DNA of 64,000 nt from CBDHFN01 sp965262605 (GTDB lineage Bacteria > Pseudomonadota > Alphaproteobacteria > JASGCL01), in contig CBDHFN010000003.1 in the NCBI GenBank assembly GCA_965262605.1, positions 558,001 through 622,000 on the forward strand, in the 5' to 3' direction. Shown here piece by piece: positions 26,348-34,073 of the stretch. The position numbers and the translations under genes were made by a program. The notes under the pieces were generated by a model, which was not told the origin of the DNA, did not search any database, and saw only the letters and a program-made list of their open reading frames with translations. How positions within the stretch are numbered: the first letter of the stretch is position 1; each line of letters opens with the position of its first letter.

Positions 26348-26761
26348 ATGAATGATTTAAAATCCGCAATGGCAATTGCCACATCTGGTTTAAAAAGCCA
26401 AAGCTATCGCATGAAAATTGTGGTGCAAAATATCGCCAACAGCGAATCAACCGCGGCTTCGCCCGACAAAGACCCCTATACTAGAAAATTAGTAAGATTT
26501 GAAAATATCTTAGACAGAAATCTTCAAGGCGAAATTGTCAGACCCGGTCGGCTTAAATTGGACAAATCACCATTTATTTTGCGGTATGAACCCAATCACC
26601 CCGCCGCCGATGACAAGGGATATGTCAAATACCCCAATGTTAATAATTTAATTGAATTGGGCGACATGCGCGAAGCGCAAATTTCCTATCAGGCGAATTT
26701 AAATATGGTAACCACAACCCGCCAAATGATTGCTAATACCATTGATTTATTAAAATCTTGA
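26348..26761 (+). CDS. flgC: Flagellar basal-body rod protein FlgC
   Basis: This second rod subunit has 137 residues. The N-terminal 'AIATSGLKSQSYRMKIVVQNIANSEST' carries the rod-family ANS motif. The middle part has the 'DPYTRKLVRFE' segment. The C-terminal helix 'EAQISYQANLNMVTTTRQMIANTIDLLKS' packs against the N-terminal helix in the rod. GGAGAG precedes the ATG. In most alphaproteobacteria fliE follows directly; here an 11-codon reading frame and then repeat array B follow. Confidence 0.94.
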   Translation: MNDLKSAMAIATSGLKSQSYRMKIVVQNIANSESTAASPDKDPYTRKLVRFENILDRNLQGEIVRPGRLKLDKSPFILRYEPNHPAADDKGYVKYPNVNNLIELGDMREAQISYQANLNMVTTTRQMIANTIDLLKS

Positions 26762-26779
26762 TTTTTAGGAACGAGCATA

Positions 26780-26815
26780 ATGAATAAATCAGAACATTCC
26801 CCAGATATTTTCTAA
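26780..26815 (+). pseudogene. Eleven-codon ORF where fliE is expected (possible truncated gene start)
   Basis: AGGA followed by GAGC precedes an ATG at 26780, which opens MNKSEHSPDIF and then stops. Its position matches that of fliE in flgB-flgC-fliE operons. It may be the remaining head of a gene cut by the repeat element whose left flank begins at 26794. Eleven residues are too few to identify it. Confidence 0.3.
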
Positions 26816-26864
26816 AATAGCTAAGAATTTTTGTCGCCAAGTGATTGAATGACATTGGTATTTG
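26794..26864 (+). repeat. Left flank of array B, inverted repeat with 27863-27933
   Basis: ACATTCCCCAGAT, GCTAAGAAT, TGTCGCCA, GATTGA and TGGTATT appear here in order. The same words occur in reverse complement and reversed order at 27863-27933. The pair frames array B as an imperfect ~70-bp inverted repeat. Confidence 0.7.
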
Positions 26865-26879
26865 TAGTAAATGCGTTTT

Positions 26880-27840
26880 ATTCGTTATTTTTTGGGGGGC
26901 ACACAAACCCCCTTTACCAAGAATTATAAGAATTTCTTTTAATTCTATTCAAGCGTAAGCGCAAAATAAGGTGCGACAATAAAATTCTTGCAGTTTTATT
27001 CGTTATATTTTGGGGGATTCCCCCAAACCCCCTTAAAATAGGATTTAAGGATTAAAAAGATTGAAGGATTTTTTCTTTTTCATCATACAGGCATATATTT
27101 TAACCGAATTTGATTAATTACTATTTTAATAATCATTTAATCCTATAATCCCATAATCCTATTAAAGCGCAAGCGCAAAATATGGTGCGAAATGAAAAAA
27201 TCTTGCTGTTTTTTCGTTATATTTTGGGGGATTCCCCCAAACCCCCTTAAAATAGGATTTAAGGATTAAAAAGATTGAAGGATTTTTTCTTTTTCATCAT
27301 ACAGGCATATATTTTTAACCGAATTTGATTAATTACTATTTTAATAATCATTTAATCCTATAATCACATAATCCTATTAAAGCGCAAGCGCAAAATATGG
27401 TGCGAAATGAAAAAATCTTGCTGTTTTTTCGTTATATTTTGGGGGATTCTCCCAAACCCCCTTTACAAAGAATTTTAAGAATTGAAAAGAATTTTAAGAA
27501 TTTTTTTCTTTTTCATCATGCAACCATATATTTTTAACCGAATTTGATTAATTACTATTTTAATAATCATTTAATCCTATAATCCTATTAAAGCGTAAGC
27601 GCAAAATAAGGTGCGACAATAAAATTCTTGCAGTTTTATTCGTTATATTTTGGGGGATTCCCCCAAACCCCCTTAAAATAGGATTTAAGGATTAAAAAGA
27701 TTGAAGGATTTTTTCTTTTTCATCATACAGGCATATATTTTAACCGAATTTGATTAATTACTATTTTAATAATCATTTAATCCTATAATCCTATTAAAGC
27801 GCAAGCGCAAAATATGGTGCGAAATGAAAAAATCTTGCTA
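26880..27840 (+). repeat. Repeat array B: four full and two partial units of 206-215 bp
   Basis: Unit starts, marked by GTGCGA, lie at 26971, 27185, 27400, 27611 and 27818. A partial unit precedes them and another follows. Each full unit has a GC-rich palindrome (TTTGGGGGATTCCCCCAAA), a block of GGATT-like or GAATT-like short repeats, TTTTTCATCAT, and a near-constant AACCGAATTTGATTAATTAC. A second short-repeat block (AATCCTATAATCC) and AAGCGCAAGCGCAAAATA complete the unit. The two short-repeat blocks are largely complementary, so a unit can fold on itself. This is the same family as array A, but inverted. It fills most of the gap 26762-27986. Confidence 0.88.
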
Positions 27841-27862
27841 TTATAAAAGCTTTCATCACCGA

Positions 27863-27933
27863 TGGCAATACCACTCAATCCTATGGCGACATTTATTCTT
27901 AGCAATTTTTTTTAACAAAAATCTGGGGAATGT
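27863..27933 (-). repeat. Right flank of array B, inverted repeat with 26794-26864
   Basis: GGCAATACC, CTCAATC, TGGCGACA, ATTCTTAGC and ATCTGGGGAATGT match the left flank in reverse complement. Between 27934 and 27986 I see nothing else. Confidence 0.7.
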
Positions 27934-27986
27934 CATGGGAACTTCACCGCAAACCCTTCAATTGCAAATATTGGGAAAAGCGATTT

Positions 27987-28199
27987 TTAAAGATTGTAAT
28001 TTTTAATAATACCGCGGCTAAAATCAATGGGATCGCGCAAAGTTGGCGCGCCAGCCAAAGATTTAAATAATTGCAATGAACTATGCTGGGCGGGGTATCG
28101 GCTACTTAACGGCTGAATAGCATACCCTTGCGCCAAATATTGGTCAAAGGGTTGTGTTTGCAGCGTCCTGCCTATTGTAATGACTTTTAACAATGCCAT
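27987..28199 (-). CDS. Small hypothetical protein (70 aa)
   Basis: The start at 28199 is preceded by GAGGAGTAAA, the best ribosome site in this stretch, which supports a real gene. The product (MALLKVITIGRTLQTQPFDQ...DPIDFSRGIIKNYNL) has no signal peptide or membrane segment, and I do not recognise it. It lies between array B and the mttB-like gene, on the opposite strand to both neighbouring genes. The frame extends upstream to 28277, but without a comparable site. Confidence 0.5.
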   Translation of the reverse strand: MALLKVITIGRTLQTQPFDQYLAQGYAIQPLSSRYPAQHSSLQLFKSLAGAPTLRDPIDFSRGIIKNYNL

Positions 28200-28354
28200 T
28201 TTACTCCTCAAATGAAAATTATATAATGGTTTATAGTAATTTATTAGTATATATATCATAAAAAAATTATTTTGCAAATAAAAAATGCGTTTTATTGGAA
28301 AGATTCTAAATATACTGCCGTGCGTGAAGGCATCAATAATTAACTATTTATTTG

Positions 28355-28392
28355 GAGGGTTGCGTTCGCGACGATATTGATAAAAAACCCTC
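28355..28392. terminator. Hairpin in the 28200-28585 gap
   Basis: GAGGGTT (28355-28361) pairs with AACCCTC (28386-28392), with a GCGTTCGCG mini-palindrome in the loop. The gap otherwise holds a pyrimidine-rich stretch, an unconvincing 69-codon ORF and a TATAAT at 28550 that could be the -10 box of the mttB-like gene. Confidence 0.3.
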
Positions 28393-28585
28393 ATTTATTC
28401 GCTTTTTTTAAGAATATCTGCTTGGCACCCCTCCCAACCCCCCCTATTATCCAAATTCGCTGTCAAGAATTATTATACCCCCCCATAAAAGATAAAAAAA
28501 AATTATGGTTAATGAAGTGTAATTTACTTTTATTATGGAGAAAATATGGTATAATAAAATTTAATATCAAAGGTAAGGATAAATA

Positions 28586-30133
28586 ATGTCAGAAGATCCC
28601 AAACGCGGGCGCAGATTGCGAAGCCGTAGCGAAAGCGATAATTGGTTGGCACCACGCAAACAATTTGTGCGCACCACAAACCCCTATACCCCCATGAAAA
28701 TTATTTCCGATGATGAAATTGAAGCAATTCATAATAAATCATTGGAAGTTTTAGAAGATATTGGCATTCAATTTTTATTGCCTGAATCACGGCAATTATT
28801 GCGCGAAGCTGGTTTATCTTCGGCAAAAAAAGACGAAGTTTTGGTGAAATTAGATAGGCATTTTGTGCTTGAAAAAATCAAAACTGCGCCTTCGCAATTC
28901 ACGATGCATTCGCGCAACCCGAACCATAATTTTGTCATTGGTGGTAAGAATTTAGTATTTGCTAATGTCGCCAGCGCCCCATATGCGGGCGATATGGAAA
29001 ACGGCAGGCGCAGGGGCAATCATGAAGATTATCGCAAATTTTTAAAATTAACCCAATCTTTTGGCATTATTAATTCCAACAGCGGTTATCCGTGCGAGCC
29101 GACCGATATTCACCCGAATATTCGCCATTTAGAAGCAATTCGCGACCAATTAATCTTAACCGATAAAGTGCCCAAAATTTATTCTTTGGGCAAGGGGCGC
29201 AATTGGGACGCGTTTGAAATGGTGAAAATCGCCCGCAATATTGACCATGAACAATTTTGCCGTGAACCATCGGTGATGACGATTATTAACACAAACTCAC
29301 CCTTAAAGCTGGATTTGCCTATGTCTAAGGGCATTATTGAAATGGCACGACATAATCAAGTTAACATCATCACGCCTTTTACCTTGGCGGGCGCGATGGC
29401 GCCAGTTACGGTGGCGGGTGCTTTGGTGTTGCAAAATGCCGAGGCCCTTGCGGGCATTGTGTTATCGCAAGTCGCAAGAGCAGGATCCCCCGTGGTTTAT
29501 GGTGGTTTTACTTCGTCCGTGGATATGAAATCAGGCGCGCCGACTTTTGGCACGCCCGCGCATTTTCAAGCAACTGTCGTGGGCGGGCAATTGGCACGGC
29601 GGTATAATTTACCTTATCGTTCATCAAATACGAATGCGTCATGCGCGGTAGATTCGCAAAGCGCCTATGAATCGGTATTTTCATTATGGGGTGCGGTAAT
29701 GGGCGGTTGTAATTTTATGCTGCATAGCGCAGGTTGGCTTGAAGGTGGCTTGCAAGCGAATTTTGAAAAATTCATCATTGATGTTGATAATTTATACATG
29801 ATTCACGAAATGTTAACGCCATTTTTAACTGATGAAGATTCCTTGGCAAAGGATGCGATTGCCGAAGTTGGTCCGGGCGGGCATTTCTTTGGCACGATGC
29901 ACACGCAATCGCGCTATAAAACAGCTTTTTATAGTCCATTAGTATCCGATTGGCGCAATATCGGGCAATGGGAGGAAGCAGGCAGCCCCAATGCAACCAC
30001 GCGTGCGAACCATATTTGGCATAAAGTTCTTGATGATTATGAACAACCCGATATGGCGATTGAAACCCGCGAAGCATTAGACGAATATGTCGCCAAAAGA
30101 ATTGCCGAAGGTGGTGCCGATGATTCAGTGTAA
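28586..30133 (+). CDS. MttB-superfamily corrinoid methyltransferase without pyrrolysine
   Basis: The 515-residue protein belongs to the trimethylamine/glycine-betaine methyltransferase (MttB/MtgB) superfamily. Recognisable parts are 'MKIISDDEIEAIHNKSLEVLEDIGIQF' and 'TPFTLAGAMAPVTVAGALVLQNAEALAGIVLSQ'. 'GAPTFGTPAHFQATVVGGQLARRYNLPYRSS' and 'EVGPGGHFFGTMHTQSRYKTAFY' follow. There is no in-frame TAG, so it is a non-Pyl member. Those tested in other organisms demethylate glycine betaine, proline betaine or carnitine onto a cobalamin protein. The partner corrinoid protein and its activator are not in the window. kbl follows after 17 bp and tdh overlaps kbl, so the three probably form one operon. 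The substrate is inferred to be a quaternary amine. Confidence 0.87.
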   Translation: MSEDPKRGRRLRSRSESDNWLAPRKQFVRTTNPYTPMKIISDDEIEAIHNKSLEVLEDIGIQFLLPESRQLLREAGLSSAKKDEVLVKLDRHFVLEKIKTAPSQFTMHSRNPNHNFVIGGKNLVFANVASAPYAGDMENGRRRGNHEDYRKFLKLTQSFGIINSNSGYPCEPTDIHPNIRHLEAIRDQLILTDKVPKIYSLGKGRNWDAFEMVKIARNIDHEQFCREPSVMTIINTNSPLKLDLPMSKGIIEMARHNQVNIITPFTLAGAMAPVTVAGALVLQNAEALAGIVLSQVARAGSPVVYGGFTSSVDMKSGAPTFGTPAHFQATVVGGQLARRYNLPYRSSNTNASCAVDSQSAYESVFSLWGAVMGGCNFMLHSAGWLEGGLQANFEKFIIDVDNLYMIHEMLTPFLTDEDSLAKDAIAEVGPGGHFFGTMHTQSRYKTAFYSPLVSDWRNIGQWEEAGSPNATTRANHIWHKVLDDYEQPDMAIETREALDEYVAKRIAEGGADDSV

Positions 30134-30150
30134 GAAAATTTAGGAATAAA

Positions 30151-31341
30151 ATGCCAAAAATTAACGATATAGCCGCACAAACGCTGCAAGAAATTACCGC
30201 CGATGGTTTATTAAAAACCGAACGGGCAATAACTTCGGCGCAATCTTGCCATATAAGCGTCAAAAACGCGCCGAATGCGCAATATTTAAATTTCTGTGCC
30301 AATAATTATATGGGATATGCGAATCACCCGCAAATTATCGCCGCCGCGCATCATGCCCTTGATAAATATGGTTATGGTATGGCTTCGGTGCGCTTTATTT
30401 GTGGCACTTTGGATTTTCACCAAGAATTAGAACAAAAATTAGCCAAACTCTTAGGCACCGAGGATGCGATTTTATTTTCGTCTTGTTTTGATGCGAATGG
30501 TGGCGTATTTGAAGCATTATTAAACGACCAAGATGTGATAATATCCGATGCGCTTAATCACGCGTCAATTATTGATGGCGTTCGGCTAAGCAAAGCCGAG
30601 CGCGCAAGATACGCCAATAATAATATCCAAGAATGTGAGGCATTATTGCAAAAATACGCCGATAAGCGCATCAGGCTTATAGTCACTGATGGCGTGTTTT
30701 CCATGGACGGCGTCATTGCAAACTTGCCCGAATTGGTGAAATTAGCCCAAAAATACGATGCGCAAATTTTGATGGATGATAGTCATGCGGTTGGCGTGAT
30801 TGGCAATCATGGTGCGGGCACGCATGATTATTGGAATTTAATCGGTAAAGTTGATATTATTACTGGCACTTTGGGTAAAGCGTTGGGCGGTGCCGCGGGC
30901 GGTTATGTCGCGGGGCAAAAAGCAACCATTGATTTATTGCGCCAAAAGGCAAGACCTTATTTATTTTCCAATGCCTTGCCACCGATGATAGTTGGCGGTG
31001 CGCTAGCAGCACTAGATTTAGTCGCAAAACAACCCGAAAAACGCGAAAATTTACGCCAGAACGCGGCGTATTTTCGGGAAAATATGGCGAAGGCGGGATT
31101 CCGACTATTGGGTAAAGACCATGCTATCGTGCCAATTTTATTGGGTGATGCGCAAATTGCCAGTGAAATGGCAAAATTATTAATGCAAGATGGCATTTAT
31201 GTTACCGCATTTTCATTCCCCGTTGTGCCCAAAGGCATGGCGCGGATTCGCACGCAATTATCCGCCGATTTAACCATTAAAGATTGCCAATATGCCGTTG
31301 AAAAATTCACGGCTGTTGCCAAAAAATTAGGAGTATTATAA
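30151..31341 (+). CDS. kbl: Glycine C-acetyltransferase (2-amino-3-ketobutyrate CoA ligase)
   Basis: This PLP enzyme cleaves 2-amino-3-oxobutyrate with CoA into glycine and acetyl-CoA, or runs in reverse. It has 396 residues. 'FCANNYMGYANHPQII' and 'ASVRFICGTLDFHQELEQKLAKLLGTEDAILFSSCFDAN' are early motifs. 'DDSHAVGVIGNHGAGTHDY' follows, then 'TGTLGKALGGAAGGY' with PLP-binding Lys243. The length and motifs are standard. The stop overlaps the tdh start by one base (TAATG), so the two steps of threonine breakdown are translated together. Confidence 0.96.
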   Translation: MPKINDIAAQTLQEITADGLLKTERAITSAQSCHISVKNAPNAQYLNFCANNYMGYANHPQIIAAAHHALDKYGYGMASVRFICGTLDFHQELEQKLAKLLGTEDAILFSSCFDANGGVFEALLNDQDVIISDALNHASIIDGVRLSKAERARYANNNIQECEALLQKYADKRIRLIVTDGVFSMDGVIANLPELVKLAQKYDAQILMDDSHAVGVIGNHGAGTHDYWNLIGKVDIITGTLGKALGGAAGGYVAGQKATIDLLRQKARPYLFSNALPPMIVGGALAALDLVAKQPEKRENLRQNAAYFRENMAKAGFRLLGKDHAIVPILLGDAQIASEMAKLLMQDGIYVTAFSFPVVPKGMARIRTQLSADLTIKDCQYAVEKFTAVAKKLGVL

Positions 31342-32381
31342 TGCCAAAACCCCAAACCATGCGCTCTTTAATGAAACTTCACAAGCAAAAAGGTTTATGG
31401 CTACAAGAGGTGCCTGTGCCGCAAATTCGCCCGCATGAAGTCTTGATTAAAATTCATCAAGCCGCCATTTGTGGCACGGATAAGCATATTTATGAATGGG
31501 ACGAATGGGCGCAAAAAACTATCCCCGTGCCGATGGTGGTTGGGCATGAATATTACGGCGTTATTTGCGAAGTCGGCGAATTAGTGCAAGGTTTTTCGCA
31601 GGGTATGCGCGTCTCGGGCGAGGGGCATATTACTTGTGGACATTGCCGTAGCTGCCGTTCTGGTTATCAGCATTTATGCGCCGATACCATTGGCATTGGG
31701 GTTACAAGGCAAGGGGCGTTTGCGGAATATCTTGCCCTACCTGCCAGCAATGTTTGCCCGCTTCCCGATTCGGTAAGCGATGATATTGCCAGTATTCTTG
31801 ATCCTTTGGGCAATGCGGTGCATACGGCTTTGGAATATGACCTTGTCGGTGAGGATGTATTAATTACCGGCGCGGGTCCGATTGGCTTAATGGCGGTTGC
31901 CGTGTGCAAGCAAGCGGGCGCGCGCCATGTCGTTATTTCTGATCTTAATGATGCAAGATTGGATTTAGCCACAAAAATGGGCGCATCATTAGGGGTTAAT
32001 CCCAAAAAATCATCATTTAAAGACGCCATGAATCAACTTGGCATGAAAGAGGGTTTTGATGTCGGTTTAGAAATGAGTGGTAATGGCATGGCACTTAATG
32101 AATTAATCGCCAATTGTCGCACGAATGGTAAAATTTCTTTATTGGGACTTTACCCATCGGCACCATGCGTTGATTTAAATGCCGCAATATTCAAAGGCTT
32201 GACCTTCAAGGGAATTTATGGGCGCAAAATGTTTGAAACTTGGCATAAAATGTTTGCGTTAATTGAAAGCGGGCTTAATATTGATGCCGTTATCACCCAT
32301 CATTTGCCCATTGAACAATTTGATACGGGTTTTCAAGCGATTCTTAAAGGCGAAGCAATTAAAGTTATTCTGCATTTTTAG
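31341..32381 (+). CDS. tdh: L-threonine 3-dehydrogenase
   Basis: This zinc-dependent NAD enzyme oxidises threonine to 2-amino-3-oxobutyrate, the substrate of Kbl. In the 346-residue protein, Cys44 and the 'GHEYYG' Glu/His supply the catalytic zinc site. 'CGHCRSCRSGYQHLC' forms the structural zinc site, and 'ITGAGPIGLMAVAVCKQAG' starts the NAD fold. 'TDKHIYEWDEWAQKTIPVP' is typical of Tdh. The last 17 bases overlap convergent nadD. Confidence 0.95.
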   Translation: MPKPQTMRSLMKLHKQKGLWLQEVPVPQIRPHEVLIKIHQAAICGTDKHIYEWDEWAQKTIPVPMVVGHEYYGVICEVGELVQGFSQGMRVSGEGHITCGHCRSCRSGYQHLCADTIGIGVTRQGAFAEYLALPASNVCPLPDSVSDDIASILDPLGNAVHTALEYDLVGEDVLITGAGPIGLMAVAVCKQAGARHVVISDLNDARLDLATKMGASLGVNPKKSSFKDAMNQLGMKEGFDVGLEMSGNGMALNELIANCRTNGKISLLGLYPSAPCVDLNAAIFKGLTFKGIYGRKMFETWHKMFALIESGLNIDAVITHHLPIEQFDTGFQAILKGEAIKVILHF

Positions 32382-32937
32382 TTTTTCGGATGAAGCTTGA
32401 AGAAATATCGCAATAAGCACAATGCACTAGGTAAATTTGCGGTTTTCTGCGCCACCAAGCACCAACCGAATAATTGCCCGTAAAATGCGGTAATATCCCG
32501 TGCACTTTGGCGCGATTAAAATGAAAATAAGGCTTACGGGCAATAACACCAATGGGAATATTTTGCGCAATAACCCGAAAATTTTGCCATAAATGCAAAT
32601 GAAAATAACTATCCGCGCCCATTAAATATATAAATTTATGCGGGAAAAATTGCGGGGTAATTTGCACCATTTCATAAGTATGGATAATATTATGCTTAAT
32701 CTCAAAATCTGAAATTTTTATGAATGGCTGGTTTTTCGTTAATGCTTGACATAAAGCGATTCTTTCGCGTGGCGATGGTAAATTATCGTTATTTTTCAAT
32801 GGGTTGCCCAAAGCCACAAACCACCATACTTCGTCTAGATTAAATATTTTTTTGGCAATTTTACTAAGATGCAAATGCCCAAGATGCGGCGGATTAAAAC
32901 TGCCCCCTAAAATGCCAATTTTCTTAAAATAAGCCAT
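32365..32937 (-). CDS. nadD: Nicotinate-nucleotide adenylyltransferase
   Basis: It joins nicotinate mononucleotide and ATP to form deamido-NAD, after the phosphoribosyltransferase encoded at 0.55-1.67 kb. The nucleotidyltransferase motif 'GGSFNPPHLGH' is at residues 11-21, and the C-terminal 'ISSSFIRK' matches the family ISSTxIR. The length of 190 residues is normal. The gene overlaps dprA by 14 bp at its start and tdh by 17 bp at its end. Confidence 0.94.
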   Translation of the reverse strand: MAYFKKIGILGGSFNPPHLGHLHLSKIAKKIFNLDEVWWFVALGNPLKNNDNLPSPRERIALCQALTKNQPFIKISDFEIKHNIIHTYEMVQITPQFFPHKFIYLMGADSYFHLHLWQNFRVIAQNIPIGVIARKPYFHFNRAKVHGILPHFTGNYSVGAWWRRKPQIYLVHCAYCDISSSFIRKTKNAE

Positions 32938-34069
32938 TTATTTTGCCATCTTCGTCAAATTTCATTAATAACGCATATTTATTGCCCGCTTGATATTCAA
33001 TATAACCCATTAATTCCAATTCTAAAATACAATGGTTAAATAAACCATTCATTAAGCCGCAACTGCGCTTTAATTCATCAAGATGAATGGGCGAATAAGA
33101 TAATTTTTCTAAAATAAGTTTTTTGGCTGATTCGCTTTCATTATCAGAATATTGTTCAATATTGGGCATAAAATCTTGGTCATCAAAATAATTATCAAAT
33201 TTATCTTCGTTAAATAAATTAATTTGTCGGCGCAAAATTGGTTCTATATCATCAGGAGTTTCGCATAAATGCGCGCCGTTGCGAATTAAATCGTTGCAAC
33301 CGCGCATGCGGGAATCTAAGGGGGAACCGGGAATTGCAAAAACATCGCGCCCTTGTTCGGCGGCAAATTTGGCGGTAATTAAAGTGCCCGATTGTAAGGC
33401 GGCTTCAACCACTAACACCCCCAAGGAAAGCCCTGATATAATGCGGTTGCGTTTCGGAAAATGTTTGGGCAAGGGCTTTGCGCCTAAGGGCGCCTCGCTG
33501 ACGATTGTGCCAATTTCCTTGATTTTTTCGTATAATTTTTGATTTTCTTTGGGATAAATTTCATCAACTCCGCCCGCTAAAACAGCAATCGTGCTGGACG
33601 AATTTGGCACATTTTGCAACGCGCCTTCGTGGGCGGCGGTGTCAATACCCCTTGCCAAGCCTGAAATTATTGTCCAATCTTGCGATAAAACTTGCGCAAA
33701 TCTTTGGGCTAATTTTAAGCCATTTGCCGAACCATCGCGCGCGCCAACAATGGCAATGGCGGGTTTATGCAAGTAAACCTCATGCCCTAAAAACGAAATT
33801 ATTGGTGGCGGTGCCGGAATATTACCCAATGATTGCGGGTAATTAGCTTCGCCCCATACTAAAATTTGTCCGCCAATTTTGGCGGTATTTTCAATTTCTT
33901 GGGAAATTTGCGCATCGCTTGCCAAAGAATATTGTTTGGGGTTTTGCCGCAATGCCGATACTGCTTTCGTTGCTGTGCCAAATTTACGAATTAAGTTAGC
34001 AAACGCCAACGGTCCAATTCGTTCGCTTCTGGCTAAAATAATGCGGGCAAATTTTTCATTAAAATCCAT
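32924..34069 (-). CDS. dprA: DNA-processing protein DprA/Smf
   Basis: DprA loads RecA on single-stranded DNA taken up in transformation. The 381-residue protein has the Rossmann-like core with 'AIVGARDGSANGLKLA', 'SGLARGIDTAAHEGAL', 'VLAGGVDEIYPKENQKLYEKI' and 'AAEQGRDVFAIPGSP'. An N-terminal helical part and a C-terminal winged-helix domain (about 305-365) flank it. No competence pilus genes are seen here. It overlaps nadD, giving a small two-gene operon, and sits five bases after the binding-protein gene upstream. Confidence 0.94.
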   Translation of the reverse strand: MDFNEKFARIILARSERIGPLAFANLIRKFGTATKAVSALRQNPKQYSLASDAQISQEIENTAKIGGQILVWGEANYPQSLGNIPAPPPIISFLGHEVYLHKPAIAIVGARDGSANGLKLAQRFAQVLSQDWTIISGLARGIDTAAHEGALQNVPNSSSTIAVLAGGVDEIYPKENQKLYEKIKEIGTIVSEAPLGAKPLPKHFPKRNRIISGLSLGVLVVEAALQSGTLITAKFAAEQGRDVFAIPGSPLDSRMRGCNDLIRNGAHLCETPDDIEPILRRQINLFNEDKFDNYFDDQDFMPNIEQYSDNESESAKKLILEKLSYSPIHLDELKRSCGLMNGLFNHCILELELMGYIEYQAGNKYALLMKFDEDGKINGLF

Positions 34070-34073
34070 AATT

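Noticed and set aside
27824..28006. 60-codon ORF at the end of array B
   Set aside because: It starts inside the repeat and crosses the flank inverted repeat, without protein-like features.
28377..28586. 69-codon ORF before the mttB-like gene
   Set aside because: The composition is low-complexity, it has no ribosome site, and it overlaps the mttB-like start; it looks like chance.
28586..30133. Pyrrolysine-containing MttB
   Set aside because: The frame has no internal TAG and no pyl genes are seen, so it is a non-pyrrolysine homologue.
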